From NCBI RefSeq assembly GCF_025398275.1, contig NZ_JAODOR010000008.1, positions 148,017-212,016 on the forward strand: a stretch of DNA of 64,000 bases, read 5' to 3'. The notes below the pieces were generated by a model. The model worked only from the letters and a program-made list of their open reading frames with translations. It had not been told where the DNA came from and did no database searches. The DNA comes from Microbacterium memoriense (lineage in GTDB: Bacteria > Actinomycetota > Actinomycetes > Actinomycetales > Microbacteriaceae). The position numbers and the translations under genes were made by a program. This document shows, in pieces, positions 27,028 to 35,006 of this stretch (its first letter is position 1; each line of letters opens with the position of its first letter).

Positions 27028-27227
27028 GGTGTCCAGACGGGAAAGAAGCGGAAAAGCAGGTACTTCGCGCGGCAGGGACGTGCGGCGCGGCAACGGGATG
27101 ATCGTCTCGAAACGATTCGAAGGCTCGTCAATCCTAGCCACCTCCCAGCCCTCGGGCTCATTCCGGCGAATAAGATTGATCCCGTCCGGACACTCGATCC
27201 GGCGAAGACAAGGCCGAGATCACCCCC

Positions 27228-27938
27228 ATGACCCCGACTTCCTCGAACAAGCGCCAGAGCGGAAATCCCGCGACCCAGGCAAAAATCGAACTCACCGTCA
27301 AGCAGCAACGCGACCTTCAGAAGCGCGAGAAACTGGCGGAGTATCAGCGCCAGGTCGCGCGACGTCGCCGAACCGGACTCATGTGGTGGATCGTGGGCGG
27401 CACGGCCGGGCTCGTCATCGTCGGCCTGATCGTCGCATCGCTGGTCTTCGGCCCGAAGGCTGCACCCAGCTACTCCGCGGGCGGCGACGGCGCACAGATC
27501 GAGGGCGTCGAGAGGTTCTCGAACGAGACGCAGCACGTCGAGGGCACGGTCGACTACCCGCAGACACCTCCTGCCGGCGGAGCGCACAACCAGTATTGGC
27601 TCAATTGCGGCGTCTACGACCAGCCGCAGGTGAACGAGAACGCCGTCCACTCCCTCGAGCACGGCGCGATCTGGGTCACGTACGACGCCGACGCCGTGTC
27701 GGCGGAGGACCTTGACGCGTTGAAGGCGCAGCTCCCATCGACCTACGTCCTCCTCTCGCCGTTCGACGGGCTGCCCGCACCGATCGTGCTGAGCGCCTGG
27801 AATGCCCAGCTGCAGCTCGACAGCGCGACGGATGCCCGCATCCCGACCTTCTTCGAGGAGTTCTGGCGCAACCAGAATGTTCCCGAACCGACGGCCATCT
27901 GCAGCGGCGCGATCGACGGGCCCGGCAAGCAGTCGTGA
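27228..27938 (+). CDS. DUF3105 membrane-anchored protein
   Basis: 236 residues. A basic cytoplasmic N-terminus of about 50 residues precedes one transmembrane helix (WWIVGGTAGLVIVGLIVASLVF). The external domain has the DUF3105 core: YPQTPPAGGAHNQYWLNCGVYDQ, then HSLEHGAIWVTYD. The His and Cys residues of these blocks could bind metal, but no function is established for the family. The next gene (DUF305) overlaps the stop, a pairing often seen in actinobacteria, so the two probably act together at the cell surface. A TAAGAT box about 50 bp upstream may be the promoter. Confidence 0.85.
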   Translation: MTPTSSNKRQSGNPATQAKIELTVKQQRDLQKREKLAEYQRQVARRRRTGLMWWIVGGTAGLVIVGLIVASLVFGPKAAPSYSAGGDGAQIEGVERFSNETQHVEGTVDYPQTPPAGGAHNQYWLNCGVYDQPQVNENAVHSLEHGAIWVTYDADAVSAEDLDALKAQLPSTYVLLSPFDGLPAPIVLSAWNAQLQLDSATDARIPTFFEEFWRNQNVPEPTAICSGAIDGPGKQS

Positions 27939-28588
27939 CCGACGCCTCGGCACCGCGCACCCTCCCGCCGTGGTGGGCGGTGCTCCTGGTGGCGCTGGCG
28001 ATCGCCGGGCTCGCGTTCGCGATCGGCCGCTTCTCCACGTTCGGTGCCACCGCCGGCGCACCGGGCAGCGATTCGCCCGAAGCGGGGTTCGCTCGCGACA
28101 TGCAGGTGCATCATGGGCAAGCCGTCGAGATGGCGATGGACATCTATCGCTCGACCGACAATCCGGACATCCGCGTGCTCGCCTATGACATCGCGACGAC
28201 CCAGTCAGGGCAGAAGGGCGAGTTCTACGACTGGCTCGTGAAGTGGAATCTGCCACAGGCGGGCACTCCGCTGATGTCGTGGATGGCCGGCTCGTCTCAT
28301 GCACACGGCGATGCGACGGCATCCGAACAAGACCTGCTGACAGAGATGGGCATGGCGACGGCCGAGGAGCTCGGCGCCCTGCGCGCGGCGACGGGAACGG
28401 AGGCGGACTGCATGTTCCTCGCACTCATGACCCGCCACCACGAGGGCGCGCTGCCGATGGCGCAAGCGCTCGTTCAGCTCGGGAGTGAACCGCGCGCACT
28501 CCAGGTCGCCGAAGGCGTCATCGCGACACAGTCCGCCGAAATAGACCTCATGGCCACGCTCCAGCGCGGTCTCGCCTGCGGCGCCTGA
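27935..28588 (+). CDS. DUF305 membrane-anchored protein
   Basis: 217 residues. The GTG start overlaps the DUF3105 stop by 4 bp. After one N-terminal helix (WWAVLLVALAIAGLAFAIG) the external domain has two copies of a His-rich helical motif, DMQVHHGQAVEMA and MTRHHEGALPMAQ, typical of the ferritin-like DUF305 fold. Members (for example CopM) have been linked to copper binding, and Met/His residues here would suit copper, but that is inference. Ends before a strong bidirectional hairpin. Confidence 0.88.
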   Translation: MTDASAPRTLPPWWAVLLVALAIAGLAFAIGRFSTFGATAGAPGSDSPEAGFARDMQVHHGQAVEMAMDIYRSTDNPDIRVLAYDIATTQSGQKGEFYDWLVKWNLPQAGTPLMSWMAGSSHAHGDATASEQDLLTEMGMATAEELGALRAATGTEADCMFLALMTRHHEGALPMAQALVQLGSEPRALQVAEGVIATQSAEIDLMATLQRGLACGA

Positions 28589-28637
28589 TCAACTTCCTGC
28601 GCGCAAGACCGGCCGCGATGACCGCGTCGGCACACGC

Positions 28638-28673
28638 CGAAGGGCGGTACGAACAGCGCCGCACCGCCCTTCG
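28638..28673. terminator. Bidirectional terminator hairpin
   Basis: Perfect 11-bp arms, CGAAGGGCGGT and ACCGCCCTTCG, with a 14-nt loop. It sits between the convergent DUF305 gene and the sugar permease gene and could stop transcription from both sides. Confidence 0.75.
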
Positions 28674-28686
28674 AGGTCTGTGGCGA

Positions 28687-29664
28687 TCAGCCCTTCGTGG
28701 CGCCCGCGAGCAGGCCGCGGACGAAGAACCGCTGGAGCAAGAAGAACACCAACAGCGGAACCACGATGGAGATGAACGTTCCCGCCGCCTGCAGGTACCA
28801 CTGGTTGCCCCACGTGCCCGAGAGCGAGTTGAGCGTCTGAGTGAGCGGCAACGACGACGACGGTGCGAAGATCGTCGCGACCAGCAGGTCGTTCCACACC
28901 CAGATGAACTCCAGCACGGCGAAAGAGGCAAGCGCAGGCGCGGCGAGCGGAAGGATCATCCGGAAGAAGATCTGACCGTGACCGGCCCCGTCCACGCGCG
29001 CCGCTTCGATCACTTCGCTCGGGATCTCCGAGATGAAGTTGTGCAGCAGGAAGACCGCCAGAGGAAGCGCGAAGATCGTGTGCGCGATCCACACCGTCGC
29101 GAAGCTGTGGTCCACGTCACGCAGTTCGAGGCCCGGGAACACCGGCACCCCGTTGATCGTGAGACCGCGCGAGAACAGAGTCAGCAGCGGCACGAGTGCC
29201 ATCTGCAACGGCAGGATCTGCAGGGCGAACACCGAGATGAACGCGATGTTTTTGCCCTTGAAGTCGATCCACGCGAACGCATATGCCAGGAGCGAGGCGA
29301 CCGCCAGCGCGAAGAACACGACGGGAATCGTAATCGCGAGCGAATTGACGAAGGACTGCGCCAGCGTCAGCGTCGTGTTGCCGAAGGTCAGCGCCTGGTC
29401 GTAGTTGGTCAGCGTGAACGACGGGTCGACGAACACCGTCCACCACCCGGTGCTCTGCGCGTCGGCGCCGGGGCGGAACGACGTGACGAAGAGCCCAAAG
29501 GTGGGAATGGTCCAGAAGAAGGCGATCGCGACGGCAGCGATCGTCGCGCCCCTCGACGTGAGCCGCTTCTGCGCGGTCTTTTCGTGGCGGCGCGTCTCGC
29601 GCGCGACTTCCCGCGCGAGGCGCTTGTCGGGAAGGGGCTCGATGATGTCGACTCCGGTACTCAT
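28687..29664 (-). CDS. Carbohydrate ABC transporter permease (MalG/AglG type)
   Basis: 325 residues. About six transmembrane helices follow a charged N-terminus of 35 residues. The EAA loop EIPSEVIEAARVDGAGHGQIFFRMILPLAAPAL is the MalG/CUT1 docking signature. Its ATG overlaps the stop of the other permease by 4 bp, and GGGAGATCCG precedes it. Third gene of the operon (binding protein, permease, permease). There is no ATPase gene next door, so a shared MsmK/MalK-type ATPase encoded elsewhere is expected, as is usual for actinobacterial CUT1 systems. Confidence 0.88.
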   Translation of the reverse strand: MSTGVDIIEPLPDKRLAREVARETRRHEKTAQKRLTSRGATIAAVAIAFFWTIPTFGLFVTSFRPGADAQSTGWWTVFVDPSFTLTNYDQALTFGNTTLTLAQSFVNSLAITIPVVFFALAVASLLAYAFAWIDFKGKNIAFISVFALQILPLQMALVPLLTLFSRGLTINGVPVFPGLELRDVDHSFATVWIAHTIFALPLAVFLLHNFISEIPSEVIEAARVDGAGHGQIFFRMILPLAAPALASFAVLEFIWVWNDLLVATIFAPSSSLPLTQTLNSLSGTWGNQWYLQAAGTFISIVVPLLVFFLLQRFFVRGLLAGATKG

Positions 29665-31001
29665 CGGATCTCCCTCTGCTTCCGGATCTGGATGATGTTG
29701 AACACGATGAGCGGGGTGACGAAGAGGAACAGCACGACGGCCAAGGCCGCCGAGTGTCCAAAGCTCTGGAAACGCTGCTGCTGGTTAACCATCTCGAAGG
29801 CGAGCACCGTGGTGTTCGATCGGCCGCCGGTCATCACGGCGACGATGTCGTAGATCTTCAGGGCGCCGATCGCGATCGTGGTGACGACCACGACGATCGC
29901 CGAACGGATGCCGGGGACCGTCACATTGCGGAACCTCTCCCACGCGTTCGCACCGTCGAGCGCCGCCGCCTCGTTCTGCTCGGCGGGGACCGCCTTGATG
30001 GCAGCCGAGAGGATCACCATCGCCAGGCCGGTCTGACTCCAGATGAAGACGACCATGAGCAACAGACTGTTGAACAGCGGTTCGACGGCGAGCCACGACA
30101 CCGGATCGCCGCCGAACGCCGTGACGATCGCGTTCAGGATGCCGATCTGATTGCCCTGCCGGTAGTCGTAGACGAACTTCCAGATGATGCCGGCACCGAC
30201 GAATGAGATCGCGAACGGCATGAAGATCAGGATCTTCAGGAACTTCTCGCCGCGCGCCTTGTCGATGAAGACGGCGTAGGCCAGACCGATGATCGTCGCC
30301 ACCGCCGGTGCGATGAGGACCCAGATGATCGTGTTGATGACCGACCAGAAACCCTGTGGGTTGGTGAAGGTCCAGATGTAGTTCTCGAAGCCGACGAAGT
30401 TGTCGCCGGTCTTGTCGAAGAAGGACTGCACGATCGTCGAGATGGCCGGGTAGATCAGACCGACGATCAGCAGAATGGCGGCCGGAGCGGCGAAGACGAT
30501 GAGCTGGAACAGATATCCCGCGCCCTTGCCCGATCGCGAGTCGGCCCAGAACAGGATCGCGCCCAACACGATCGCGATTCCGATGACGTAGATCAGGGCG
30601 TTCTGATACGGACGCAGCAGCATGAACGCCACCACGGGGATGACGAAGCACGCGGCCAGTCGCAACCAGAAGTAGCCCGTGCCCGCGCGCGGCGCGTACT
30701 CGATGAGCAAGAGGATGAGCGCCACCACGAGGCCGAAGGCGATGAGCACGATCGGGATCTGGACCAGCGGATTGAGGTTGCCCAGCCAGACGAAGAAACT
30801 GCGCAACGAGACGCCCAGCGACGTCGGTCGCGGATCTTCGGCGGCGGGGCTCAGGAACAGCAGGACCACCAGCGCGAAAGCGACGGCGAAGCCGGCGATG
30901 ACCACGAGCCGGGTCTTGGCGGATGAGAAGTGCTTGCGCGGCGCGAGTGGTGGGGGTGCCGCCGTTGCCGGTGGCGCGGACGTGGTGCGGGTGTCGGTCA
31001 T
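29661..31001 (-). CDS. Carbohydrate ABC transporter permease (MalF/AglF type)
   Basis: 446 residues. The N-terminal region (to about residue 170) holds extra hydrophobic helices before the core permease, which has the EAA loop EAAALDGANAWERFRNVTVPGIRSAIVVVV. The longer N-terminus is typical of AglF/MalF-like subunits that carry additional helices. GGAGG lies 5 bp before the ATG. The gene is 89 bp downstream of the binding-protein gene, with a strong hairpin in the gap, so its expression is likely lower than that of the binding protein. Substrate probably an oligosaccharide or alpha-glucoside; not provable from sequence. Confidence 0.88.
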   Translation of the reverse strand: MTDTRTTSAPPATAAPPPLAPRKHFSSAKTRLVVIAGFAVAFALVVLLFLSPAAEDPRPTSLGVSLRSFFVWLGNLNPLVQIPIVLIAFGLVVALILLLIEYAPRAGTGYFWLRLAACFVIPVVAFMLLRPYQNALIYVIGIAIVLGAILFWADSRSGKGAGYLFQLIVFAAPAAILLIVGLIYPAISTIVQSFFDKTGDNFVGFENYIWTFTNPQGFWSVINTIIWVLIAPAVATIIGLAYAVFIDKARGEKFLKILIFMPFAISFVGAGIIWKFVYDYRQGNQIGILNAIVTAFGGDPVSWLAVEPLFNSLLLMVVFIWSQTGLAMVILSAAIKAVPAEQNEAAALDGANAWERFRNVTVPGIRSAIVVVVTTIAIGALKIYDIVAVMTGGRSNTTVLAFEMVNQQQRFQSFGHSAALAVVLFLFVTPLIVFNIIQIRKQREIR

Positions 31002-31053
31002 GAAAGCCTCCGAGTGCTACGGCGAACGCGGGGTACTACAAACGAGAGAAGAA

Positions 31054-31084
31054 GAGGGATGCCGGGCGATACCCGGCATCCCTC
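31054..31084 (-). promoter_or_regulatory. Intra-operon hairpin between binding-protein and permease genes
   Basis: Perfect 13-bp arms, GAGGGATGCCGGG and its complement, around a 5-nt loop, located 6 bp after the binding-protein stop codon and 53 bp before the first permease start. Such structures let the binding protein be made in excess, by partial termination or by protecting the upstream mRNA end. Confidence 0.7.
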
Positions 31085-31090
31085 TCGACG

Positions 31091-32422
31091 TCAGTTCTCG
31101 TAGCCTGCCTGGATGTCACTCAGGACCGTTGCCTGGTCCTTGCCGTCGATCCAGTCGACCATTCCCTTCCAGAACGAGCCCGATCCGACCGTGGCCGGCA
31201 TGAGGTCACTCGCGTCGAAACGGACGGTCGTGTTGGGGTTCTGCAGCAGCTCCATCGCCTCGGTGAGGAACTGGCTGGAGGCCAGGCTCGGGTCGGCGTT
31301 GAGGTTGGCCGAGATCGAGCCGCCTTCGCTCACCCGAGCATCGGCGAACTCGGGCGTCGACATGAACTCGAGCACCTTCTCGGTGTCGGTCGAGTCGGAG
31401 AACGCGACGACGAACTCGCCACCGACCTCGATCGTGGCCGAACCCTCTTCATAGCCGGGCATGACGAACGCGTAGACGTCTCCGTCGGGTGCCACGGTCG
31501 TGGGCTCGCCCGCCGCGTTGGTGGTCTCGAGCAGGTTGGCCGAAAGGAACGACGCCTGGTGGGTCATCGCACACGTGCCGTTGGCGACGTTGGTGGCGAC
31601 ATCGCCGAACGCGGTCGAGTTGATGCTGGCGACATCGCCGTAGCCCGCGTTGACGTACTCCGGGTTCAGGAGGATGTCACCGACCGCGGTGAACGCGTCG
31701 GCGATCTCCGGGTCGGTGAACTTCACATCACCGGCGACCCACTGGTCGTAGACGTCTGCGCCGGACTGGCGCAGGACGAGGTCCTCGACCCAGTCGGTAC
31801 CGGGCCAACCGGATGCCGTGCCCGACTCGAATCCGGCACACCACGGCGATTCGCCGGTCGCCGCGCGGATCGTGTCGGTGAGCGTGATCATCTCATCCCA
31901 CGTCTTCGGCACTTCGACACCCCACTCGGCGAAGTCAGCCGGCGAGTACCAGACGTACCCCTTGATGTTGGCGAGCATCGGAGCGGCATAGAAGACGTCG
32001 TCGAACGTGCCGTACTGCTTCCAGTCCGGCGACCAGTTCGCGTCGACGTTCGCCGAGACGGCATCCGGTGCCGCCTGGGCCTCGCCGGTCTCCACGAGGG
32101 TGCGCAACAGGCCGGGCTGCGGCACGATCGCGATGTCAGGCGCGTCTCCACCGCTCACCTTGGTGACGATGTTGCCTTCGAAGCCCTTGTCGCCGGTGTA
32201 GGCGACCTTCACACCGCTCTCGGCGCTCCAGTCGTCGAACACCTTCTGGAGCGCATCGGCCTCGGTTCCGGTGATGCCACCGGAGACGCGGACCGTTCCG
32301 CCACCGGAGGAAGACTCTCCCCCACTTCCGCTGTCGCCCCCTTCCGCGCAGCCCGCAAGCGCGAACGTCGCGACTCCGATGACAGCCAGAGGCGCAATCC
32401 AGCGCCGACGTGACATCCCCAT
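31091..32422 (-). CDS. Sugar ABC transporter substrate-binding lipoprotein (AglE/MalE-like)
   Basis: 443 residues. A lipoprotein signal peptide ends at FALAGC (Cys25) followed by a Gly/Ser linker. The mature part is a family 1 solute-binding protein: LQKVFDDWSAESGVKVAYTG, IVTKVSGGDAPDIAIVPQPGLLR and WYSPADFAEWGVEVPKTWDEM are standard blocks. GAGGAGGAATCAC precedes the first of two in-frame ATGs; I use 32422. First gene of the operon. The LacI regulator gene diverges from it, and an operator lies about 57 bp upstream. The role is capture of a sugar outside the membrane for the two permeases. Confidence 0.9.
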   Translation of the reverse strand: MGMSRRRWIAPLAVIGVATFALAGCAEGGDSGSGGESSSGGGTVRVSGGITGTEADALQKVFDDWSAESGVKVAYTGDKGFEGNIVTKVSGGDAPDIAIVPQPGLLRTLVETGEAQAAPDAVSANVDANWSPDWKQYGTFDDVFYAAPMLANIKGYVWYSPADFAEWGVEVPKTWDEMITLTDTIRAATGESPWCAGFESGTASGWPGTDWVEDLVLRQSGADVYDQWVAGDVKFTDPEIADAFTAVGDILLNPEYVNAGYGDVASINSTAFGDVATNVANGTCAMTHQASFLSANLLETTNAAGEPTTVAPDGDVYAFVMPGYEEGSATIEVGGEFVVAFSDSTDTEKVLEFMSTPEFADARVSEGGSISANLNADPSLASSQFLTEAMELLQNPNTTVRFDASDLMPATVGSGSFWKGMVDWIDGKDQATVLSDIQAGYEN

Positions 32423-32478
32423 GTGATTCCTCCTCGTTGAGTGCTCCGGTGATTCCTGATGCACAAGGCTCCCGCTAG

Positions 32479-32490
32479 GGAACCGATTCC
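32479..32490. promoter_or_regulatory. LacI-type operator upstream of the sugar-binding-protein gene
   Basis: GGAACCGATTCC, a palindrome with a central CG, just downstream of a possible AATAGT -10 on the minus strand. A related site stands near the lacI-type gene. Confidence 0.65.
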
Positions 32491-32589
32491 AGCCCAAACT
32501 ATTGGACACGCTCCCACGACACAAGGCGCGAACTGTTACAAGCGGATAACGACCGGAACCATCGCCGCCCGTCGGGGTGAATGATATGC

Positions 32590-32601
32590 ACAACCGGTTC
32601 C
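32590..32601. promoter_or_regulatory. LacI-type operator upstream of the lacI-type gene
   Basis: ACAACCGGTTCC, whose complement begins GGAACCGGTT and so matches the other operator in its left half. It lies 47 bp before the regulator start and about 110 bp from the other site, an arrangement that suits looping or autoregulation. Confidence 0.6.
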
Positions 32602-32647
32602 ATACTTAGGGGACCTGACCGACGAATACGACTCGAGGAGGAGCCGC

Positions 32648-33658
32648 ATGGCCGGTATCGCGGATGTCGCTGCGCGAGCGGGCGTCTCGAAGGCGACCGC
32701 CTCGCGGGCGCTCAGTGGCAGTGGGTACGTGTCGGAGGACACCCGTGTGCGCGTCCGCGCGGCAGCCGAGGCACTGGGATACGTTCCCTCCGCAGGAGCC
32801 GTGGGGTTGGCAACAGGTCGCACTCAGAACATCGGCGTCGTGATGCCGTACGTCAATCGGTGGTTCTTCGCCGAGGTGCTCGAGGGCATCCAGCAGACGC
32901 TCCTGACGCACGGCCTCGATCTCACCCTGTACGACGCAAAGCCGGGCACGACAGGGCGTGCCCGCATCTTCGGAGACTTCCTCGCCAGGAAGCGATTCGA
33001 CGGCCTGATCGCCGTGGGACTCGATCCGGCCGACCACGAGCTCGATCAGCTCACCCAGATCGGACGGCCGATCGTCAGCGTCGTCGGCGCGGGCGACCAG
33101 GCGAGCATCGTCGCCGTCGACGATGATTCGGCCGCGCGCCGCGCAACGCAGCATCTGATCACTCTGGGTCACACCGACATCGCATTCCTCGGCGGCGGCG
33201 ACCGCGGCGGAACGCAATGGGCCCACGTCGACCAGCAGCGACTCGCCGGGTACCGCCGCTCGATGGAGGAAGCGGGGCTGGCAGAGTTCGAACGGCACAT
33301 CGCGTCGGACGTGACCCTGCCAGGCGGCTACGCCGTCGCGGCAGATCTTCTCGGCGACACGAGAGGACGACCGACGGGCATCGTCGCGGTCTGCGATGAG
33401 GTCGCGATCGGCGCGATCATCGCGGCGCGACGTCTCGGAATCGCCGTGCCATCGGCGCTCAGCATCGTCGGGATCGACGATCACGAGTTCGCGGAGATGT
33501 TCTCGCTGACGACTCTTCAGCAAATTCCGCGCGAACAGGGCGCGGCTGCGGTCGAGCTCCTCCTCGCCGAGATCGCCGATCCGGCGCGTCCGCGGACACG
33601 CGAGCTCATGCATGCGCGCATGATCGTGCGCACCTCGACAGCCTCGCCGAGCGTCTGA
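32648..33658 (+). CDS. LacI-family transcriptional regulator of the sugar transporter
   Basis: 336 residues. An N-terminal LacI helix-turn-helix (AGIADVAARAGVSKATASRALSGSGYVSEDTR) with hinge is followed by a periplasmic-binding-like domain that ends in HARMIVRTSTASPSV. GAGGAGGAGCCGC precedes the ATG. It is divergent from the sugar-binding-protein gene with two palindromic operators between, so it most likely represses the transporter until a sugar binds. The inducer cannot be read from sequence. A strong hairpin follows its stop. Confidence 0.9.
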   Translation: MAGIADVAARAGVSKATASRALSGSGYVSEDTRVRVRAAAEALGYVPSAGAVGLATGRTQNIGVVMPYVNRWFFAEVLEGIQQTLLTHGLDLTLYDAKPGTTGRARIFGDFLARKRFDGLIAVGLDPADHELDQLTQIGRPIVSVVGAGDQASIVAVDDDSAARRATQHLITLGHTDIAFLGGGDRGGTQWAHVDQQRLAGYRRSMEEAGLAEFERHIASDVTLPGGYAVAADLLGDTRGRPTGIVAVCDEVAIGAIIAARRLGIAVPSALSIVGIDDHEFAEMFSLTTLQQIPREQGAAAVELLLAEIADPARPRTRELMHARMIVRTSTASPSV

Positions 33659-33664
33659 CACGAC

Positions 33665-33692
33665 GAAGGCCCCCGGCGAACCGGGGGCCTTC
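33665..33692. terminator. Bidirectional terminator hairpin
   Basis: Perfect 12-bp arms GAAGGCCCCCGG and complement around CGAA. It lies between the LacI regulator gene and rplL, which end toward each other. Confidence 0.85.
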
Positions 33693-33712
33693 AGATGTTC
33701 GCAGAAGCGAAA

Positions 33713-34093
33713 TTACTTCAGGGTGACCGTAGCGCCGGCCTCTTCGAGAGCGGCCTTGGCCTTCTCGGCGGCTTCCTTGTTGGCGCCTTCGAGGACGGCC
33801 TTGGGAGCACCGTCGACGACAGCCTTGGCCTCGCCGAGACCGAGCGAGGTGAGCTCGCGGACGGTCTTGATGACCTGGATCTTCTTGTCGCCGGCAGCCT
33901 CGAGGATGACGTCGAACGAGTCCTTCTCTTCTTCGACCTCAGCGGCGCCTGCACCGGCGGCGCCGGCAACGGCGACGGGAGCAGCAGCGGTGACCTCGAA
34001 CTTGTCCTCGAACGCCTTGACGAAGTCGTTGAGCTCGACGAGGGTCAGACCCGCGAACTGCTCGAGCAGCTCCTCAGTGGTGAGCTTTGCCAT
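33713..34093 (-). CDS. rplL: 50S ribosomal protein L7/L12
   Basis: 126 residues, normal length for L7/L12. The N-terminal dimerisation region ([32 protein letters not shown]) is followed by an Ala-rich hinge and the C-terminal factor-binding domain ending [21 protein letters not shown] precedes the ATG. It follows rplJ by 49 bp in the same direction and shares the rplJ leader-controlled promoter. The stalk protein recruits translation GTPases to the ribosome. Confidence 0.98.
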   Translation of the reverse strand: MAKLTTEELLEQFAGLTLVELNDFVKAFEDKFEVTAAAPVAVAGAAGAGAAEVEEEKDSFDVILEAAGDKKIQVIKTVRELTSLGLGEAKAVVDGAPKAVLEGANKEAAEKAKAALEEAGATVTLK

Positions 34094-34142
34094 GATGTAT
34101 CTCCTAGATTGATGGGGTTGTGGGGATGAGAACGCCGGTCGC

Positions 34143-34631
34143 TTACGCGGCCTCAGCGGTCTCCAGCTTTTCGCGAAGCGCGTCGATGGTCGCGGCAGCC
34201 TTGCCCATCGTCGCCTTCATCATGCCCGCCGCCTTCGCCAGCAGAACCTCACGGCTCTCGAGCGAGGCGTACTTGTTGACCTCGTCGGCGGTGAGGGAGT
34301 TCCCCTCGAACACGCCGCCCTTGATCACCAGAAGCGGGTTGGCCTTGGCGAAGTCACGCAGAGCCTTCGCAGTGGCGACGAAGTCACCATGCACGAATGC
34401 GACGGCGGACGGCCCCTTGAGGTCGTCATCCAGCGCAGAGATCCCGGCCTTGTTGGCCGCGATCTTGGTCAGCGTGTTCTTCACCACGGCGTAGTCGGCG
34501 TCCTGACGAATGCTGTTACGCAGCTGCTTGAGCTGGGCAACCGTCAGACCGCGGTACTCGGTCAGCAGTACGGCGTTCGAGTTCTCGAAGTTCTTCGTGA
34601 GCTCGGCGACCGATGCATCCTTCTGCGCCAT
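34143..34631 (-). CDS. rplJ: 50S ribosomal protein L10
   Basis: 162 residues, normal length for actinobacterial L10. [40 protein letters not shown] opens the protein, and the C-terminal helix that holds L7/L12 dimers ends in [20 protein letters not shown] precedes the ATG at 34631; a longer frame upstream is not coding. The 200-nt leader carries an L10-type regulatory structure and a terminator-like hairpin, so L10 (with L12) probably controls its own synthesis. Confidence 0.98.
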   Translation of the reverse strand: MAQKDASVAELTKNFENSNAVLLTEYRGLTVAQLKQLRNSIRQDADYAVVKNTLTKIAANKAGISALDDDLKGPSAVAFVHGDFVATAKALRDFAKANPLLVIKGGVFEGNSLTADEVNKYASLESREVLLAKAAGMMKATMGKAAATIDALREKLETAEAA

Positions 34632-34840
34632 GGTCACTCCTTGTATGTACGAGACGTCCCGCAGTGGCGGGACGACAGCTACGACCACCCTCACAACGAA
34701 AAAGCTCCGGCGCATGCGCACGGAGCTTCAATCCGGTTTCCCGGGAATCTGTCTGTACACCTGCGCGGGCCCCTGCGGTGCAGAGTTTCATCGGCATCCG
34801 CTTGCGCGCACACCGAGACCAGCGGTCTTTGGCTTACCCC
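34632..34840 (-). promoter_or_regulatory. rplJ-rplL leader (L10 leader) with hairpins
   Basis: A space of about 375 bp without a gene separates rplJ from the plus-strand YqaJ-type gene. On the minus strand the transcript from the TAGAGT box (34842-34847) would begin near 34835. It contains a short AGACC-GCT-GGTCT stem near its 5' end, the attenuator-like hairpin at 34699-34728, and a GTCCCGC-N4-GCGGGAC hairpin at 34656-34673 just before the rplJ ribosome site. Known L10 leaders bind the L10-L12 complex and repress the operon; the match by eye is to that class, not to a specific covariance model. The outer part (34850-35000) holds only C-rich sequence. Confidence 0.7.
34699..34728 (-). terminator. 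Attenuator hairpin in the rplJ leader
   Basis: Minus-strand AAGCTCCG, an 11-nt loop containing GCGCATGCGC, then CGGAGCTT followed by TTT. This looks like an intrinsic terminator inside the leader. Confidence 0.65.
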
Positions 34841-34841
34841 C

Positions 34842-34847
34842 ACTCTA
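34842..34847 (-). promoter_or_regulatory. -10 box of the rplJ-rplL operon
   Basis: TAGAGT on the minus strand, about 200 nt before rplJ. Together with the leader hairpins it is the best promoter candidate in this gap. Confidence 0.45.
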
Positions 34848-34993
34848 CGCGACACCGCCCCCTCCCCCAAATCCGCACTCCTCCCCCTCTCTCCCCTTCT
34901 CCCGCCGAGCGCGCCGGTTCACGCCGAGTGCGAGTGAAGGGCGGGATGCGGCGCATCCGCGCGTCGGCGGCGCGAGGGGGCGGGCGGCGGGGT

Positions 34994-34999
34994 TAGCCT
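34994..34999 (+). promoter_or_regulatory. Leaderless -10 box of the YqaJ-type gene
   Basis: TAGCCT, 7 nt before the GTG at 35007. Confidence 0.45.
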
Positions 35000-35006
35000 C
35001 GATGAC

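Noticed and set aside
27028..27141. GTG at 27141 as the start of the Bcr/CflA exporter
   Set aside because: A TAGGAT promoter-like box overlaps this codon and the first 38 residues do not look like the family; kept only as an alternative.
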